A DNA stretch of 64,000 bases from NCBI RefSeq assembly GCF_016808335.1, contig NC_053153.1:25158090-25222089 (forward strand). The letters run 5' to 3'. Each line of letters begins with the position of its first letter. Position 1 is the stretch's first letter. The DNA comes from Panicum virgatum (taxonomy: Eukaryota > Streptophyta > Magnoliopsida > Poales > Poaceae). A program made the position numbers and the translations under genes. Shown here one piece after another: positions 35,200 through 47,749 of this stretch. The notes under the pieces are model-generated. The model was not told the origin of the DNA. It ran no database searches and saw nothing but the letters and a program-made list of their open reading frames with translations.

Positions 35200-36516
35200 C
35201 TGCAGCTGCGGCGTGAACGGCGTGGATGCTTGGAGGCGTGGAGGCTGCGGCTGCGCTTGGCGATGGAGGCACGTGCGGGCAGCGCTGGAGCACGGAGGCG
35301 CGCAAGAGCGGCGCAGGTGTGCACGGGCGGCGCTGGGCGAGCGCGAGGGCGCGCGGTCGGCGGCTTGGAACGGCGGCGCGAGGCAGCAGCGGTGTGGAAC
35401 GGCGGCGGCGCGGTGTGAAGCGGCGGCTGCTGGGAGGATGCGCGGCGGCGGGAGATCGGCGAAGGCGGCTGCGGCTTGAAACGGGAGAGAAGCGGATGAA
35501 ACAGAGAAGGCGAAGCCGGCGGCGCGGGGGCAAGAGAGATATATGACAGGTGGACCCCGCGGATTTCCTTAACGCCGGTCGATCCGACGCCTAGGGTTTG
35601 AGCGCCGGTTGATTGCGTCGGTGCAGTTCACCCGAGACTCCTGCAGATCTGAAACTGAACGCCGGTTGAACCGATGATATGCAATTTGTACTCGTCGGTT
35701 GATTGCAGCTAACACCGGTTGATTGACAGGTTTGAGATGTGTTTATGATCACCGTTTGATCCGATGCTCTGACTTTTGTATACGTCGGTTAAACGCCTGA
35801 AACTGCCTGAGCTGAGACCCAACTTTAGTAACGCCGGTTAAACCGATGGGTATAAATCCATTGAGCGTCGGTTTAACCGGTGAAGCCGAAAACCCCTCAC
35901 TCAGCTCACTCTTCTATGCTTAGTCCAATAAACTTATAAGATTCAAATAAACTCAAGTTAATGGACTTGCATAGGCGACTTTACCCCTCAAAATAAATAG
36001 GATAGCACACTAGCTTAAATAATTTTCTTTTCAAACACAAGGAAAAGCCGCAAGAGAGACAAAGCACCAAATAAAATGTATGAGCCATGTCATAGGAATA
36101 TTGAAGATAAAAAGCTTCAAACTCATCATGACATTGCTCACTAGGCAATAACGCACCTAACACTTTGCTCTTTTCACTTTTCATGAATTAAGATCTTGTA
36201 TATGAAACAAGTCTCATTTTTATCAAGTGATCTCCTTTGTGACCCTTACGCATGCAATGATAATGCAAACTACAACCACATGCGAAAGTGAAATAAACAT
36301 GAAGTGCACATCTATATGACAAGAAATGCATAACAAGAAATTAAGATCTACTTGTCAAGTTTGAACCCACGGGAAGCTTCTTCATGATGAGCCTTTCTAC
36401 AAGCCTAGAGGAAAACAAGTGGACCACCACCTCTAGCTAAACCCTTGCTCATCACTATCTTACCATGGTTAGACAAGTGTCCTATATGTATGCATTTTTC
36501 TATATGACATGGCAAC
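35200..36516 (-). promoter_or_regulatory. Sirevirus spacer with promoter-like leader for the third gene
   Basis: Between pol and the third gene. The part 35575-35885 contains words such as CGTCGGTTTAACCGGTG and AACGCCGGTTGAACCGATG, the same family as the palindromic cluster of the LTRs. The following 35200-35550 is strongly GC-rich and resembles a plant 5' leader, with a TATA-like CATATATC at about 35539-35546 (minus). The remaining 35900-36516 is AT-rich. Together this looks like an internal promoter. Confidence 0.45.
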
Positions 36517-39500
36517 TTACATGACGTTTGCCGCATCTAACACATTAAGCTCATTCCTTAGCCTAACAAAGGTACTCTCGTCTAGAGGTTTTGTGAAAAT
36601 ATCCGCCAATTGCTCCTCGGATCTCACACCTTGAAGAGATATGTCTCCTTTGGCTTCGTGATCACGCAAGAAGTGATGGCGAATATCAATGTGCTTTGTG
36701 CGAGAGTGTTGAACCGGATTCTTGGCAATTTTTACGGCACTTTCATTGTCACAAAGGAGTGGGATCCTATCTAGTTTCACACCAAAGTCCAAAAGGGTTT
36801 GCTTCATATATAGAATTTGGGCACAACATGCACCGGCCGCTATATATTCCGCTTCCGCGGTGGACAAAGCCACGAAATTTTGCTTCTTACTCGACCAAGA
36901 AACTAGAGAACGCCCAAGCAAGTGGCAACCCCCGGAGGTACTCTTGCGATCCACACGGCTTCCGGCAAAATCCGAATCCGAGTATCCCAAGAGATCTAAG
37001 CTAGCGCCTTTGGGGTACCACAAGCCTATGCTAGGGGTGTGCTTGAGATACCGAAGGATCCTATTCACAGCCGAAAGGTGTGATTCCTTTGGGTTAGCTT
37101 GAAAGCGGGCACACAAGCACACACTAAACATTATATCGGGCCTAGATGCGGTAAGGTAAAGCAAAGACCCTATCATAGAACGATAGAGGGATTGATCAAT
37201 CGGTTTACCGTCCACATCCAAGTCGAGATGCCCATTAGTTGCCATGGGTGTCTTGATTGGCTTGCACTCATCCATCTTGAACTTCTTCAAGATATCTTTA
37301 GTATACTTTTCTTGATGGATGAATGTCCCTTCCTTCATTTGTTTGACTTGAAAACCAAGGAAGAAGGTCAATTCGCCAATCATGGACATCTCGAATTCCC
37401 TAGACATCATGGTAGCAAACTCATGGCTTAGTAAATCATTAGTTGAGCCAAAGATAATATCGTCAACATAAATTTGACAAATGAAAAGATCCCCGTTGAT
37501 GTCTTTTGTGAACAACGTGGTGTCCACCCTCCCGATCTTGAAGCCTTGCATGATTAGGAAGTCACGAAGCCTCTCATACCAAGCCCTTGGAGCTTGTTTG
37601 AGCCCATAGAGTGCCTTGTGCAACCTATAAACATGGTTAGGATTCCTCGGATCTTCAAACCCGGGAGGTTGCTCAACATAAACAAGTTCGTTAATAACGC
37701 CATTTAAGAATGCACTTTTCACATCCATTTGATACAACTTAATGTTATGATGTGAAGAGTAAGCAAGAAGGATACGGATAGCTTCAAGTGTTGCGACTGG
37801 AGCAAAGGTTTCACCAAAATCCAAACCTTCGACTTGAGAAAACCCTTTTGCCACAAGTCTTGCCTTGTTGCGTATCACCACCCCATGTTCATCTTGCTTG
37901 TTTCGAAAGACCCACTTGGTGCCAATGATGTTCTTGTCTCTCGGAGGAGCTTCGAGGACCCAAACTTCATTGCGGGTGAAGTTGTTCAATTCTTCTTGCA
38001 TGGCCATCACCCAATCCGAGTCCTCAAGTGCTTCCTCTATGCTAGTGGGTTCAATACAAGAAACAAACGAGTGATGTTCGCAAAATGAAGCATGCTTAGA
38101 GCGAGTTCTTACTCCTTTGGAAGGACTACCAATGATTTGTCCAATTGGATGATCCTTGGAGATGCGACCATGCTTCACTAGCGGTACTTGCGTGGATGCT
38201 TGTTGGGGTGGATCATGGGTGACTTGTGCTTGTGGTGGAATATTTTGCTCTTCTTGTTCTTGGACTTGGGGTGTTGGCGTTGGCACATCTTCTTGAGGTA
38301 GTGGATCATCTTTTTCTTGATCTTTATCCGCTTGGGGTGCCGTGGAGGTGCTTGGTATAGATGAGGAAGGTTCTCCCCCTTGATCATTGCCTCCATGCTC
38401 CTCTTCCGGCTTGATATCCCCAATGGACATATTTTTCAAAGCTTCATCAATCTCTTCATCACCTACATTTTCATAGCCAACAACCTCCTCTTGGGAGCCA
38501 TTAGATTCATCAAACTCCACATCACATGTTTCTTCAACTAACCCGGAGGTTTGATTGAATACTCTATATGCTTTGGAGTTTGATGCATAACCAAGAAAGA
38601 AACCTTCATCACATCTACTCTCAAACTTACCGAGCCTTTTCTTCTTATAGATGAAGCATTTGCAACCAAAGACTCGAAAGTATGATATATTTGGTTTCCT
38701 CCCGGTGATGAGCTCATATGGAGTTTTCTTGAGGAGTCGGTGAGGATACACTCGGTTGGATGCATGACACGCCGTGTTGATTGCTTCCGCCCAAAACTTC
38801 TCGGACGTGCCATAATCATCCAACATCGCTCTTGCTAGGGTGATGAGTGTCTTGTTCTTTCTTTCCACCACTCCATTTTGTTGAGGCGTGTAGGTGGCGG
38901 AAAACTCATGCTTGATGCCCTCTTCATCGCACCATTCTTCAATCTTCATATTTTTAAACTCGGTGCCATTGTCACTCCGGATCTTCACAATTGGGGAGTT
39001 GTACTCCCTTTGAGCTCTTCTTGCAAATGTCTTGAAGATTTCCGGAGTTTCACCCTTATCGCCTAGAAACATAACCCAAGTGTAACGTGAAAAATCATCA
39101 ACAATTACTAGGTAATAGAGGTTACCACCAAGGCTCTTGTATGTAGTTGGACCAAAGAGATCCATGTGTAGAAGCTCGAGCGGCTTGGAGGTAGACAACA
39201 TCGTCTTGATGGGATGATGTGTTGCTACTTGCTTCCCGGCTTGACATGCTTTGCATAATTTGTTCTTGTCAAATGTGACATCCTTCAAGCCGGTGATCAT
39301 CCCTCTCTTGTGGGCTTTCTTGAGGTTGCTCATGCCAATATGAGCAATTCTTCTATGCCAAAGCCACCCAAGAGAAGACTTGGTGAAGAGGCATGTCATG
39401 GTGCTTGTTTGCTTTGAAGAGAAGTCCACTAAATAGATGTTGCCATGCCTAAACCCCGTGAATACCATTGACTTGTCTTTTTCATGAGTTACTACAACAC

Positions 39501-39783
39501 CATTCTTGTCAAAGGCACACGTTAGTCCAAGATCACACAATTGAGCAATTGAAATAAGATTAAAACTAAGTGCTTCTACAAACAAAACATTAGAAATAGA
39601 TAAATCTTTAGAAATTGCTATTCTACCCAAACCTAAAACTTTTCCCCTTGAATTATCACCATAGGTGACATGTTCATGATCTCCGGGGTCTTCAAGAGTG
39701 GTGAACATGCTATCATTGCCGGTCATGTGTTGAGAGCAACCGCTATCAAGTACCCAATGTTTTCCACCGGCTTTGTAGTTCAC
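36517..39783 (-). CDS. Sirevirus pol (protease, integrase, reverse transcriptase, RNase H)
   Basis: 1088 codons with no internal stop. Protease active site [12 protein letters not shown] at residues about 11-22. GAG-pre-integrase zinc finger ([15 protein letters not shown]) at about 142-181. Integrase core with [18 protein letters not shown] and [11 protein letters not shown] (D-D-E residues visible) at about 203-310. Reverse transcriptase begins [18 protein letters not shown] and has the catalytic block [13 protein letters not shown]; RNase H has [18 protein letters not shown] and [12 protein letters not shown]. It opens without an ATG (GTG AAC TAC) right after a TAG, in the +1 frame relative to gag, so expression needs recoding or another mechanism. 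It carries all enzymes needed for copying. Confidence 0.93.
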   Translation of the reverse strand: MNYKAGGKHWVLDSGCSQHMTGNDSMFTTLEDPGDHEHVTYGDNSRGKVLGLGRIAISKDLSISNVLFVEALSFNLISIAQLCDLGLTCAFDKNGVVVTHEKDKSMVFTGFRHGNIYLVDFSSKQTSTMTCLFTKSSLGWLWHRRIAHIGMSNLKKAHKRGMITGLKDVTFDKNKLCKACQAGKQVATHHPIKTMLSTSKPLELLHMDLFGPTTYKSLGGNLYYLVIVDDFSRYTWVMFLGDKGETPEIFKTFARRAQREYNSPIVKIRSDNGTEFKNMKIEEWCDEEGIKHEFSATYTPQQNGVVERKNKTLITLARAMLDDYGTSEKFWAEAINTACHASNRVYPHRLLKKTPYELITGRKPNISYFRVFGCKCFIYKKKRLGKFESRCDEGFFLGYASNSKAYRVFNQTSGLVEETCDVEFDESNGSQEEVVGYENVGDEEIDEALKNMSIGDIKPEEEHGGNDQGGEPSSSIPSTSTAPQADKDQEKDDPLPQEDVPTPTPQVQEQEEQNIPPQAQVTHDPPQQASTQVPLVKHGRISKDHPIGQIIGSPSKGVRTRSKHASFCEHHSFVSCIEPTSIEEALEDSDWVMAMQEELNNFTRNEVWVLEAPPRDKNIIGTKWVFRNKQDEHGVVIRNKARLVAKGFSQVEGLDFGETFAPVATLEAIRILLAYSSHHNIKLYQMDVKSAFLNGVINELVYVEQPPGFEDPRNPNHVYRLHKALYGLKQAPRAWYERLRDFLIMQGFKIGRVDTTLFTKDINGDLFICQIYVDDIIFGSTNDLLSHEFATMMSREFEMSMIGELTFFLGFQVKQMKEGTFIHQEKYTKDILKKFKMDECKPIKTPMATNGHLDLDVDGKPIDQSLYRSMIGSLLYLTASRPDIMFSVCLCARFQANPKESHLSAVNRILRYLKHTPSIGLWYPKGASLDLLGYSDSDFAGSRVDRKSTSGGCHLLGRSLVSWSSKKQNFVALSTAEAEYIAAGACCAQILYMKQTLLDFGVKLDRIPLLCDNESAVKIAKNPVQHSRTKHIDIRHHFLRDHEAKGDISLQGVRSEEQLADIFTKPLDESTFVRLRNELNVLDAANVM

Positions 39784-39799
39784 CTACACACATAAGAAT

Positions 39800-41905
39800 T
39801 CACTTTTGAGTTTTAGGAACCCAAACAAGCTTTGGGCCTTGCACATGTGTGACAAGAGCTTTTGGGACCCAAAGTTGCTTGGGGAGCTTCTTCTTTGACT
39901 CCTTAGTGAGTTTGCCAATGAATTTGGCCTTCACCTTGCCCTTCACTTTACTCAAGAGAAAATGGTTATTTTGAAACATTGATGAGTAATTCTTGGGTAA
40001 ATTAGGAAGAGGACGTGATGGTAAAGTGCACTCCCTAGTGTGGTGCCCGGTGACTTGGCAATATTGGCAATATGAACCAACTTCCTTGATGAAGCTAATC
40101 TTGATCTCCGGAGAAGGAGTAGTAGCTATGTTTGGCTCCAGAAATGAACCAAGACCTCTCTTGCCATAGTCACGGGCATTGTTGAAGAGAATCTCCTTGT
40201 GGATGTATTCTCCTCTTGAGAGCTTCTCCACACTACTCTTGAGGCTTGCCACTTGATCCATCAATTCCTTTTCCCTAGAAGGTGCAAGCTCGGGCAAAGC
40301 ATTAGTGGCATTTGCATTAATGAGTAGGTCATCACATGAAATAGAAGCATTGACCTTCTCAATAGTTTCATGAGCAAAGTTCTCAAGACTTGGGTCAATT
40401 GCTTCATAGGCAAATTCAAGTTCTTGATACTTGTGAGCCAACTCTCTATGCTCTTATTTAAGCTTTTTGTGGCTCTCTTCAACTTGCTTAGCAAGTACAA
40501 GTGACTCATTGTGCTTTTCGAGCAAGTCATTGTACTTGCCAAGCAAATCGGAGTGGGCAAGCTCTAACTTGACATGAGTGCTCTCAAGAACTTTGACTTT
40601 GCCCTTTTCCCTCTTGATGACGGATGTATACTCATTAATGAGGTTAGCAAACTCATTAGGGTCAAGCTCATCATCACTATCATCTTCACTCTCACATACC
40701 TTAGAGTTACCTTTGGCCATGAGGCACATTGGAGGTGGAGGTAGTGATGGTTCTTCATTTGTGAGGGCGATGGTGACGATGTCTTCTTCATCACTTGAAT
40801 CTTCGCTTGATGAGACATCGGTTACCCACTCTTGTTTTTCCACTAAGAAGCTTCTCTTGGTGTGCCATTTCTTCTTTGGGAAGAGCTTGGTCTTTTTGTC
40901 ATGGCTCTTCTTCTTCCCAAGCTTCTTGTTCTTGTTTTTCTTCTCATCCTCTTCATCATCGCTTGAATCATGGCGATGTTTGCCTTTGTTGTCCTTCTTT
41001 CTCTTGTCCGGCTTGGGGCAATCGGGAGAGATGTGTCCTTTTTCCCCACAATTGTAGCATGTTTTGTACTTGACATCTTCCCTATACCGGAACATCCTTC
41101 TTTTGGGGTCAAAGTTGTAACCCTTCTTGTTTATCTTGTCGCTCAAGCGTGTGAACTTTCTCATCATGAGAGCAAGTTCCCCATCTTCTTCATTATCGGA
41201 TGAGCTCTCATGATGATCTTCTTCTTCATTGCTTGAGCTAGATTCTTGCTTGACCATCTTGAGCTTGCGGGATTTGTTGGCCTTGGTTTTGAGAGCAATT
41301 GACTTGCTTGTTGTTGGCTCTTCGGACATACCAAGGATACCCATTTCATGAGCGCGAATTTCGCCCACAAGCTCTCCCACTTCCATTGCATCAAGATTCT
41401 CTTTTTGAAGCATAGCATTGATAATGTTGTACTTGGGCTTCCGAAGGAGCATGAGAATCTTGCGGTTGATAGAGCCACTGTCGATTTTAGAAACTTCAAG
41501 AGCGTTAATGTCCTTGACAATGACATTCAAGCGAGAATACATATCATTGCAATTTTCATGAGCAAGCATCTTAAAGGAATCATATTTTGCTCTAAACAAG
41601 TGATATTTTTGTTCACGGACTTTTGTGGAGCCTTCATGAATTTCAATTAGCTCTTTCCATATCTCACTTGCTAAGTCCATGCCATTTACTCTAGCAAAGA
41701 CTTCCTCACTAATGGCTTCGAAAATTGCATTTCTAGCCTTAGCGTTCCATTTTAATTGCTCCGGGGTGGGAGTTCCGGTGAATCCGGTCTTTGTTGCCAT
41801 CCACACTTCGGGGGCAATCGCATCAAGGTATGCGGCCATACGAACTTTCCAATAGGCAAAGTTCTTGCCCTCGAAGTGAGGCGGCGAACCTCCCATCTTG
41901 GCCAT
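39800..41905 (-). pseudogene. Sirevirus gag with one in-frame stop
   Basis: ATG at 41905 (MAKMGGSPPHFEGKNFAYWK). The N-terminal half is the copia gag (UBN2-like) region (KELIEIHEGSTKVREQKYHL, MYSRLNVIVKDINAL, KILMLLRKPKYNIINAMLQ). A zinc knuckle CYNCGEKGHISPDC sits near residue 285, followed by long Lys- and Asp/Glu-rich coiled-coil-like stretches. A TAA at about 40454 follows HKKLK, and the same frame continues (EHRELAHKYQELEF) to a TGA at about 39800; a second CX2C-type motif (YCQYCQVTGHHTREC) lies in the second part. In total about 700 codons, long for copia gag but usual for Sireviruses. The TAA makes this copy non-functional unless suppressed. Confidence 0.9.
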
Positions 41906-41944
41906 AGCTCTAGGCGGTGAAGCCTAATGATCCAAATGAGCAAC

Positions 41945-41961
41945 GAGGCTCTGATACCAAT
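41945..41961 (-). other. Sirevirus primer-binding site
   Basis: On minus: ATTGGTATCAGAGCCTC, directly after the 5' LTR. TGGTATCAGAGC is the standard copia site complementary to the 3' end of initiator methionine tRNA. Confidence 0.9.
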
Positions 41962-43632
41962 TGTAAGGATCGATGGACCAAGAGGGGGGTGAATTGGGCC
42001 TTTTTCAAATTTCTAAGATAGATAAAACAACCTTAACCTATGCAATGCTAGTAAGGCTCAATTCACCAACCGGCTAAACAAAGCAAACTACACAAGCTAC
42101 CAAAGATATGAAACTAAGCAAGGTAGAGCTAAGCTATGATCTCTAAGGTCAAGCACATGAAAGAATGCAAGAAAGTAAGTGCTTGAAATGAAAGAGAGTG
42201 CAAGAGACAACCGGATTTTTTTCCGTGGTTTCGATGTGTTGGCACACACCCCTAATCCATGTTGTGACACTCACTAAGAGTCTTGTCACCTCCCATGTCA
42301 CCGAGACTGGGCGCTCACTAAGAGTCTCCGTTCACCATCCCGGCGTGGTGGAGCTCAAGCCACGTACAATCTTCTTCTCCGGGCTCCCACAATCCTTGGC
42401 AAGCTCCGCGAGAAACACCTCGATCACCAAGATCGCCTAGGTGATGCCAATCACCAAGAGTAACAAGCTAAGGCCTTCACTTGAGCAAGAACCGATCACC
42501 AAGAGCGGATGCACACAAGCTTCTCTCTACTCAAGTCCTTAATCTTGCTTCTTGATTGATTGAATGAACAAGTATGTGAATGATGAAGCTCAAGGTGGCT
42601 CTTGACTATAGTATGAGTGTATGGATGTTGCCTGGTGTCAAGAGTGGCAAAATGACCCATTGGAGGGGTATATATAGGCAGCTCACACGAATAGAGCCGT
42701 TGGACAAAAGCTGCCAGAAAACTGCGTAGCGCCGGTTAATCCGACGTCCCTCCAACAGTCATCGTCGGTTTAACCGGTGAATGTAAACTGCCCCTTCTGA
42801 AAACTAGCCGTTATGACTTGGGCAGATTAACCGACGTATCATCGGTTTAACCGGTGAGTGTAGTTGTCCACTGATCAACTGAAAAACCAAGTCTCTGGAC
42901 AACTGCACCGACGTTAACTCAAACCTATCGTCGGTTTAACCGGTGAGTATAACTTCTGAAGTCCTTGGAAAAACCATCTCACTGGTCAATTGCACCGACG
43001 TCCCATTTCAAACATCGTCGGTTTAACCGGTGTATAGAACTTGAAATACCCTGGAAAAACCAACTCTGGACTAATGCACCGACGTTAAATTCAAACACGT
43101 CGGTTTAACCGGTGTATTGACTTGTCCAGACTCTGCTGACTTCGTTTAACCGACGTATAGAAAATTGAGGTCGTCGGTTAAACCGGTGTATAGACTTTTT
43201 CTGATTTTGTCTTTTCTGATTTGAGTCTTTAAATGAAATCCAAATATTCTTGAGATATAGTTTGAGAACCACTTATTTGAACTTCTAGAAACCTGAGTGA
43301 CCATTGTGTGCATCCATTTTCAAATGACCATGTCCACGCTCAAGTTACTTAGCCTTAACCCCTCTTAATAGTGCGATCACTACAAAACTATAAAACCTAT
43401 ACTAACCTAAGTGTCCTCAACCTTATGACACTTAGGACTAGAAAGATCCTTAGTCTTGACATATATAAGAGTTGAATACCGAGATCGCCTTTTTGAATAA
43501 AGAAATTGAGGGGCCTCTTTTGACATATGACCAAATGAGCGATAATGATCTATTAAGCTGCACAAACTCATTAGTCACAATAATGGTTGTCATTAATCAC
43601 CGAAACATACCTTGAGGGCCTAGATGCTTACA
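41962..43632 (-). mobile_element. Sirevirus 5' LTR (1671 bp)
   Basis: It carries, between 42726 and 43190, repeated palindrome-like words CGTCGGTTTAACCGGTG paired with CACCGACGTT, matching the CpG-bearing palindromic clusters known from Sirevirus LTRs. A TATA box (minus, TATATA, about 42670-42676) is present. Confidence 0.9.
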
Positions 43633-43637
43633 CGTAC

Positions 43638-44118
43638 CATATTTGTATGCTCAGTAAGGGTCTCCAGGTAGCTATTTATGACTCTGCATTGCTTCCATGC
43701 AATGTTGCTTATGAAATATGCAATGCAGGTCCTTAATTGTATCTTCCAATCTGGAACTTTGTTTCTTAATTGCAATGATTGTTGTGCATAACAATTCGGT
43801 GACAATGAAGTAAGATTAGTTTATTACAAATGGGCACACTTTGGTGACAATGAAGTAAGTATTTTATTACAAATGGGCGTGTGCAGCTTCTGATTTGTAG
43901 AATGTCGCAAAAAAAAGCTTCACGATTTGTAAAATAGCTCCTGTTCCTCAAAAGCATTGATACTAAATTCCTCTTGTTCCTGACAAACTGCTCCTGATAC
44001 ACACAAATATTAAAATAAGCTTCATAAGAAGTACAGTAAGAGCAAACTAAAGATATTAAGAGAAAACTGAAGATATTTTCATAGGTGCTGCACAATCGTA
44101 AAATCTTATTACCAAAAA
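43638..44118. other. CACTA sequence between the Sirevirus and TNP2
   Basis: No gene is seen; probably the 3' UTR of TNP2. A short tandem duplication (GGTGACAATGAAGTAAG with TTTATTACAAATGGGC) lies at about 43797-43876. Confidence 0.45.
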
Positions 44119-47100
44119 TTATATGAAAAATGCTTCATCCGGTCCTTCAACTTTTGAATTCACAGGTGCTACATATCCATCATCAATGTAGTTGTCGCAT
44201 GTGTCATCTTCGTCTTCGTCAGCCAAGAAGTCATTTGCTGGTGGTTCAGGAACAAAATCAGCAAGTGCTTTTTTAATAACAGATGCATCACCAGTAACAC
44301 CTTCGATCCCCGACCTAGTCCAATTTGTCAACTCCTCATCCCGGCATAAATATTCCATGTCTTCCACTCTGACGTCTAGTGAGTCAACATCAATTTGTCC
44401 CTCATTTTCTGTACGTGCTGACTCTGGCATGGCAAACAAATTCCTAGGCTTCATTCTTATAACAGATAACAAATTTGATTTCTTGTTGCCTTGCACATAA
44501 AAGACCTGCTCCGCTTGCGTGCCCAAAATGTAAGGATCATTCACATATCATTTTCGAGTTGGATCAATGTCGATTATCCCATACTGATCCCTTTTAATTC
44601 CTTTGCCTTTGCTCTTACTAGTAGCAGGTACGTCATACCAGTCACATTCAAACAGGACGACTTCCTTCTCTCTTGGAAAATCAAGTGCGTAAATCTTTTT
44701 AATAACACCATACCATGAGACGTCGGCAGCACTATCATCACCTTTCACTACAACACCACTATTTTGCGTAGTCAGATTCTTTTCTATGTGAGCTGTTCGG
44801 AACAAAAAACTATTTATCAAGCATCTATTGAAAACACGTGCACGATAGTCTGGCCCTTGAGAAAGTGCATGTATCTCAGCACTTGTTTTTCCGTCTGCAT
44901 ATAATTTGTTGATCTGCAAGCAATAAAAAAAATATGCATCAACCAGCTAGTACACATGTGCACTCCAAAAGATATGAAAATAATTTAAGCTCACCGTACG
45001 CTCGAACCAGCCTACAAACTGTTCCTTGTGACGCTGCTCAACATTTTTAGGTGACTATTTCCTGAGAATATCCAAGTGCTGACTACAGTTTAATAAAAAA
45101 CAGTTTTAAGCAATCAGTTAATAGAAAAATCAAAAGATGGCACCAAAGCAACCAGTTAATTACAACTTACTTGACCCAGGGAATGGCCTCATCACAATTT
45201 GTTAATATCCAGTGCCTCATACGCTGCATAACTACCTTAGGAATGCTCTCCAAGGTAAATCCTTTCTTAGTATAGTCAACTTTGCCAAATATGCTGAGAC
45301 CACATGGTGGCTCATTTACAGCGGCACTTTCATGTCTCTCTGGACGGTTAATCTTAGTGTCAATGTCTTCCAAGAAGCGAGAGCAAAAGGTCATGCACTC
45401 CTCTGAGATATATCCCTCGGCTATTGAACCTTCAGGGTAAGCTTTGTTCCGCACATAGCCTTTAAGTGTACGCAAGTACCTCTCAATCGGGTACATCCAT
45501 CTATAACATACAGGTCCTCCAAGTTTAGCCTCTTCAGCAAGATGAACCGGCAAATGCATCATGATGTCAAAGAAAGCTGGTGGAAAGACCATTTCAAGAC
45601 GACAAAGAGTTTCTCTAATCGAAACAGTCAATTTCTCTAACTCTTCAATGGTCAACTCTTTTGAACATATTGCATTGAAGAACCTACTAAGCTGAATCAA
45701 TGGGATAATGACCTCTTCTGGCAAAATGTTACGGACTGCAATGGGTAATAGTTTTTGGAATATAACGTGACAATCATGAGTTTTAAGTCCAGAAATCTTA
45801 CACCTCCACACGTCCACGCATCTCTTGATATTAGAGGCATAGCCATCTGGCATCTTCACACCGTGAAGAAATTTGCATAAATATGTCTTGTCCTCCGGAT
45901 CCAAAGAGTACAATGCAGGAGGCAAAGTGTATTTGTCATTCTTGACCAAAGGATGCTGATCCTTTCTCATGCCCAATTCTTCCATGTCAAGCCGAGCCTT
46001 TTCGCTGTCCTTTGATTTGCCAGCCAAGTCAAGCAAAGTCCCAAGTAAGCTCTCACAAATATTTTTTTCAATGTGCATGACATCCAAATTATGCCTTACA
46101 AGCAATGTTTCCCAGTAAGGCAGTTCAAAGAAAATACTTTTCTTCCTCCAGTTGTGCCATCTGGTTTCTTCGTCACGTTGCTTCCTTTTTTTTGAGGCCT
46201 TCCCAAATGTCACTTGCTCAAAGCTTTCATACTGCTGCAGCACCTGCTCACCAGTTAAGGGGACCGGAGGATCTCTGTTCTCGACTTTGTTGTTGAAGCT
46301 AACCTTGTTCCGGCGCCACTTGTGGCCCTTTGGCAAAAATCGGCGATGACCCATGTAACAGTGCTTCGACCCATATTTCAACCATAAATAATCTGTATCC
46401 TTATTGCAGTATGGACATGCAAACTTGCCTTTTGTGCTCCAACCAGATAACATGCCATAAGCAGGAAAATCATTAATTGTCCAAAGCAGCACTGCACGGA
46501 GAGTGAAATTCTTCTTCACCTTCGCATCCCACGTTTGTACACCTTTTAACCAAAGATCTTTTAGCTCATCAATTAGGGGTTGCAGATATACATCTATGTT
46601 ATTGCCCGGAGATTTTGGCCCTGGTATCAACATTGACATCATCCAAAATGATTGTTTCAAGCACAACCAAGGAGGCAAATTGTAGGGTATTAGGATCACA
46701 GGCCATGTAGTGTATGTCACATTCAGCATCCCAAATGGATTAAAGCCATCGGATGCAAGACCTAGTCTTACATTACGTGGATCCAAAGCAAAATCCTCAA
46801 ACTGTTGATCCACGTGCTTCCATGCCATTGAGTTTGCAGGGTGTCGGATTTTTCCATCTTCGACCAGTCCCTCCTTATGCCAACGCATATATTCGGATGT
46901 GTTCGCTCTCATGTATAACCTTTGCAGACGAGGAGTAACCGGAAAATACCTCAAGATTTTCTGTGGGACTCGCCTCTTTGGTGCAGCATCATCACTACAT
47001 GACCCCTCCTTCTCATCTGAATTAGATGTTTTCCATCTAGACTCACCACATGTTGGACATGTATCCATGTCAGCATATTCCTTCTGAAATAAAACACAGT

Positions 47101-47749
47101 CATTGATGCATGCATGTATCTTTTCATAGTCCAGGCCAAGATCACGGACTACCTTTTGCACCTTCTCTAAAGTGTCAGGAACACAGTGACCTTCAGGGAG
47201 CAAAAGCGAGAACAACCCAATAATAGCTTCTAATGCATTGTTACTAAGACCATACATGCACTTAATCTGAAATAGCCTGACAATGAAAGATACCTTAGTA
47301 GCCTCCTTGCAACCTGGATAAAGTTCCCTCTTTGCCTCTGTTAATAATTTAAAGAATGTCTTGGCACTTTCATTCGGCTCCTCAGATTCAGTACCCATGA
47401 TCTCTCCATGTATCGAACCACGGATTAGTGACTCCATCATATCCTTTACAGAATCACGGTCACCGGTTCCACCTTCATTGTCAACCCTTTCACTGATGCC
47501 CCCAAATGAATCTTTTTCTTCTCCTTCCCCTAGGATAAAACTTTCAGAAAAGCCTCTATGAAGCAAATGAGAACTAACTTCGTTAACTGTTTTGTAGGAC
47601 ATTGAACGACATCTCGTGCATGGACAGGGTGCCGTTTCTCCTCTCAGTGTTCCACCAAATTTATGATCTATAAATTTCTTAAAACCTTTTTGCCACTCTT
47701 CTTCTTGTTGTGGCAAGCGCATCCAAGACCTGTCATTGCCAGAAGACAT
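44119..47749 (-). pseudogene. TNP2-type CACTA transposase with two stop codons
   Basis: The DNA-cleaving transposase of CACTA elements. Start ATG 47749 (MSSGNDRSWMRLP), preferred over the non-ATG upstream frame. Exon 1 (47749-45171) holds the transposase-associated domain with Cys/His spacing (PCPCTRCRSM, HLLHRGF), the transposase_21/tnp2 core (CPTCGESRW, LRRLYMRANTS-like, MRWHKEG, LASDGFNPFGML, LVRHNLDVMHIEKNICES) and DUF4218 (GLKTHDCHVIFQKLLPIAVR, YRWMYPIERYLRTLKGYVRN). Exon 2 (45082-44995) has a TAG after DILRK. Exon 3 (44913-44119) is DUF4216 (SWYGVIKKIYALDF, FECDWYDVP), with a TGA at about 44546 just before YVNDPYILGTQAEQVFYV. Splice phases agree throughout. Two stops late in an otherwise complete gene imply recent inactivation. 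Confidence 0.9.

Larger units (their letters stand above)
30683..43632 (-). mobile_element. Sirevirus-type Ty1/copia retrotransposon, 12.95 kb
   Basis: Exact 5-bp duplication CGTAC (30678-30682 and 43633-43637). LTRs of 1675 and 1671 bp start TGTAAGCATC and end GATCCTTACA on minus. A primer-binding site complementary to initiator Met tRNA (TGGTATCAGAGC) adjoins the 5' LTR. Order on minus: 5' LTR, gag, pol (PR-INT-RT-RH, the copia order), a spacer of about 1.35 kb, a third gene, repeated purine tracts, 3' LTR. The extra gene after pol, the long gag, and several GATGCCAAAGGGGGAGA-type tracts are Sirevirus hallmarks. By eye the LTRs differ by about ten substitutions and a few small indels, so this is the youngest layer of the nest. 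Confidence 0.95.

Noticed and set aside
34625..35479. 284-codon plus open frame
   Set aside because: Reverse-strand shadow of the Sirevirus third gene and its GC-rich leader.
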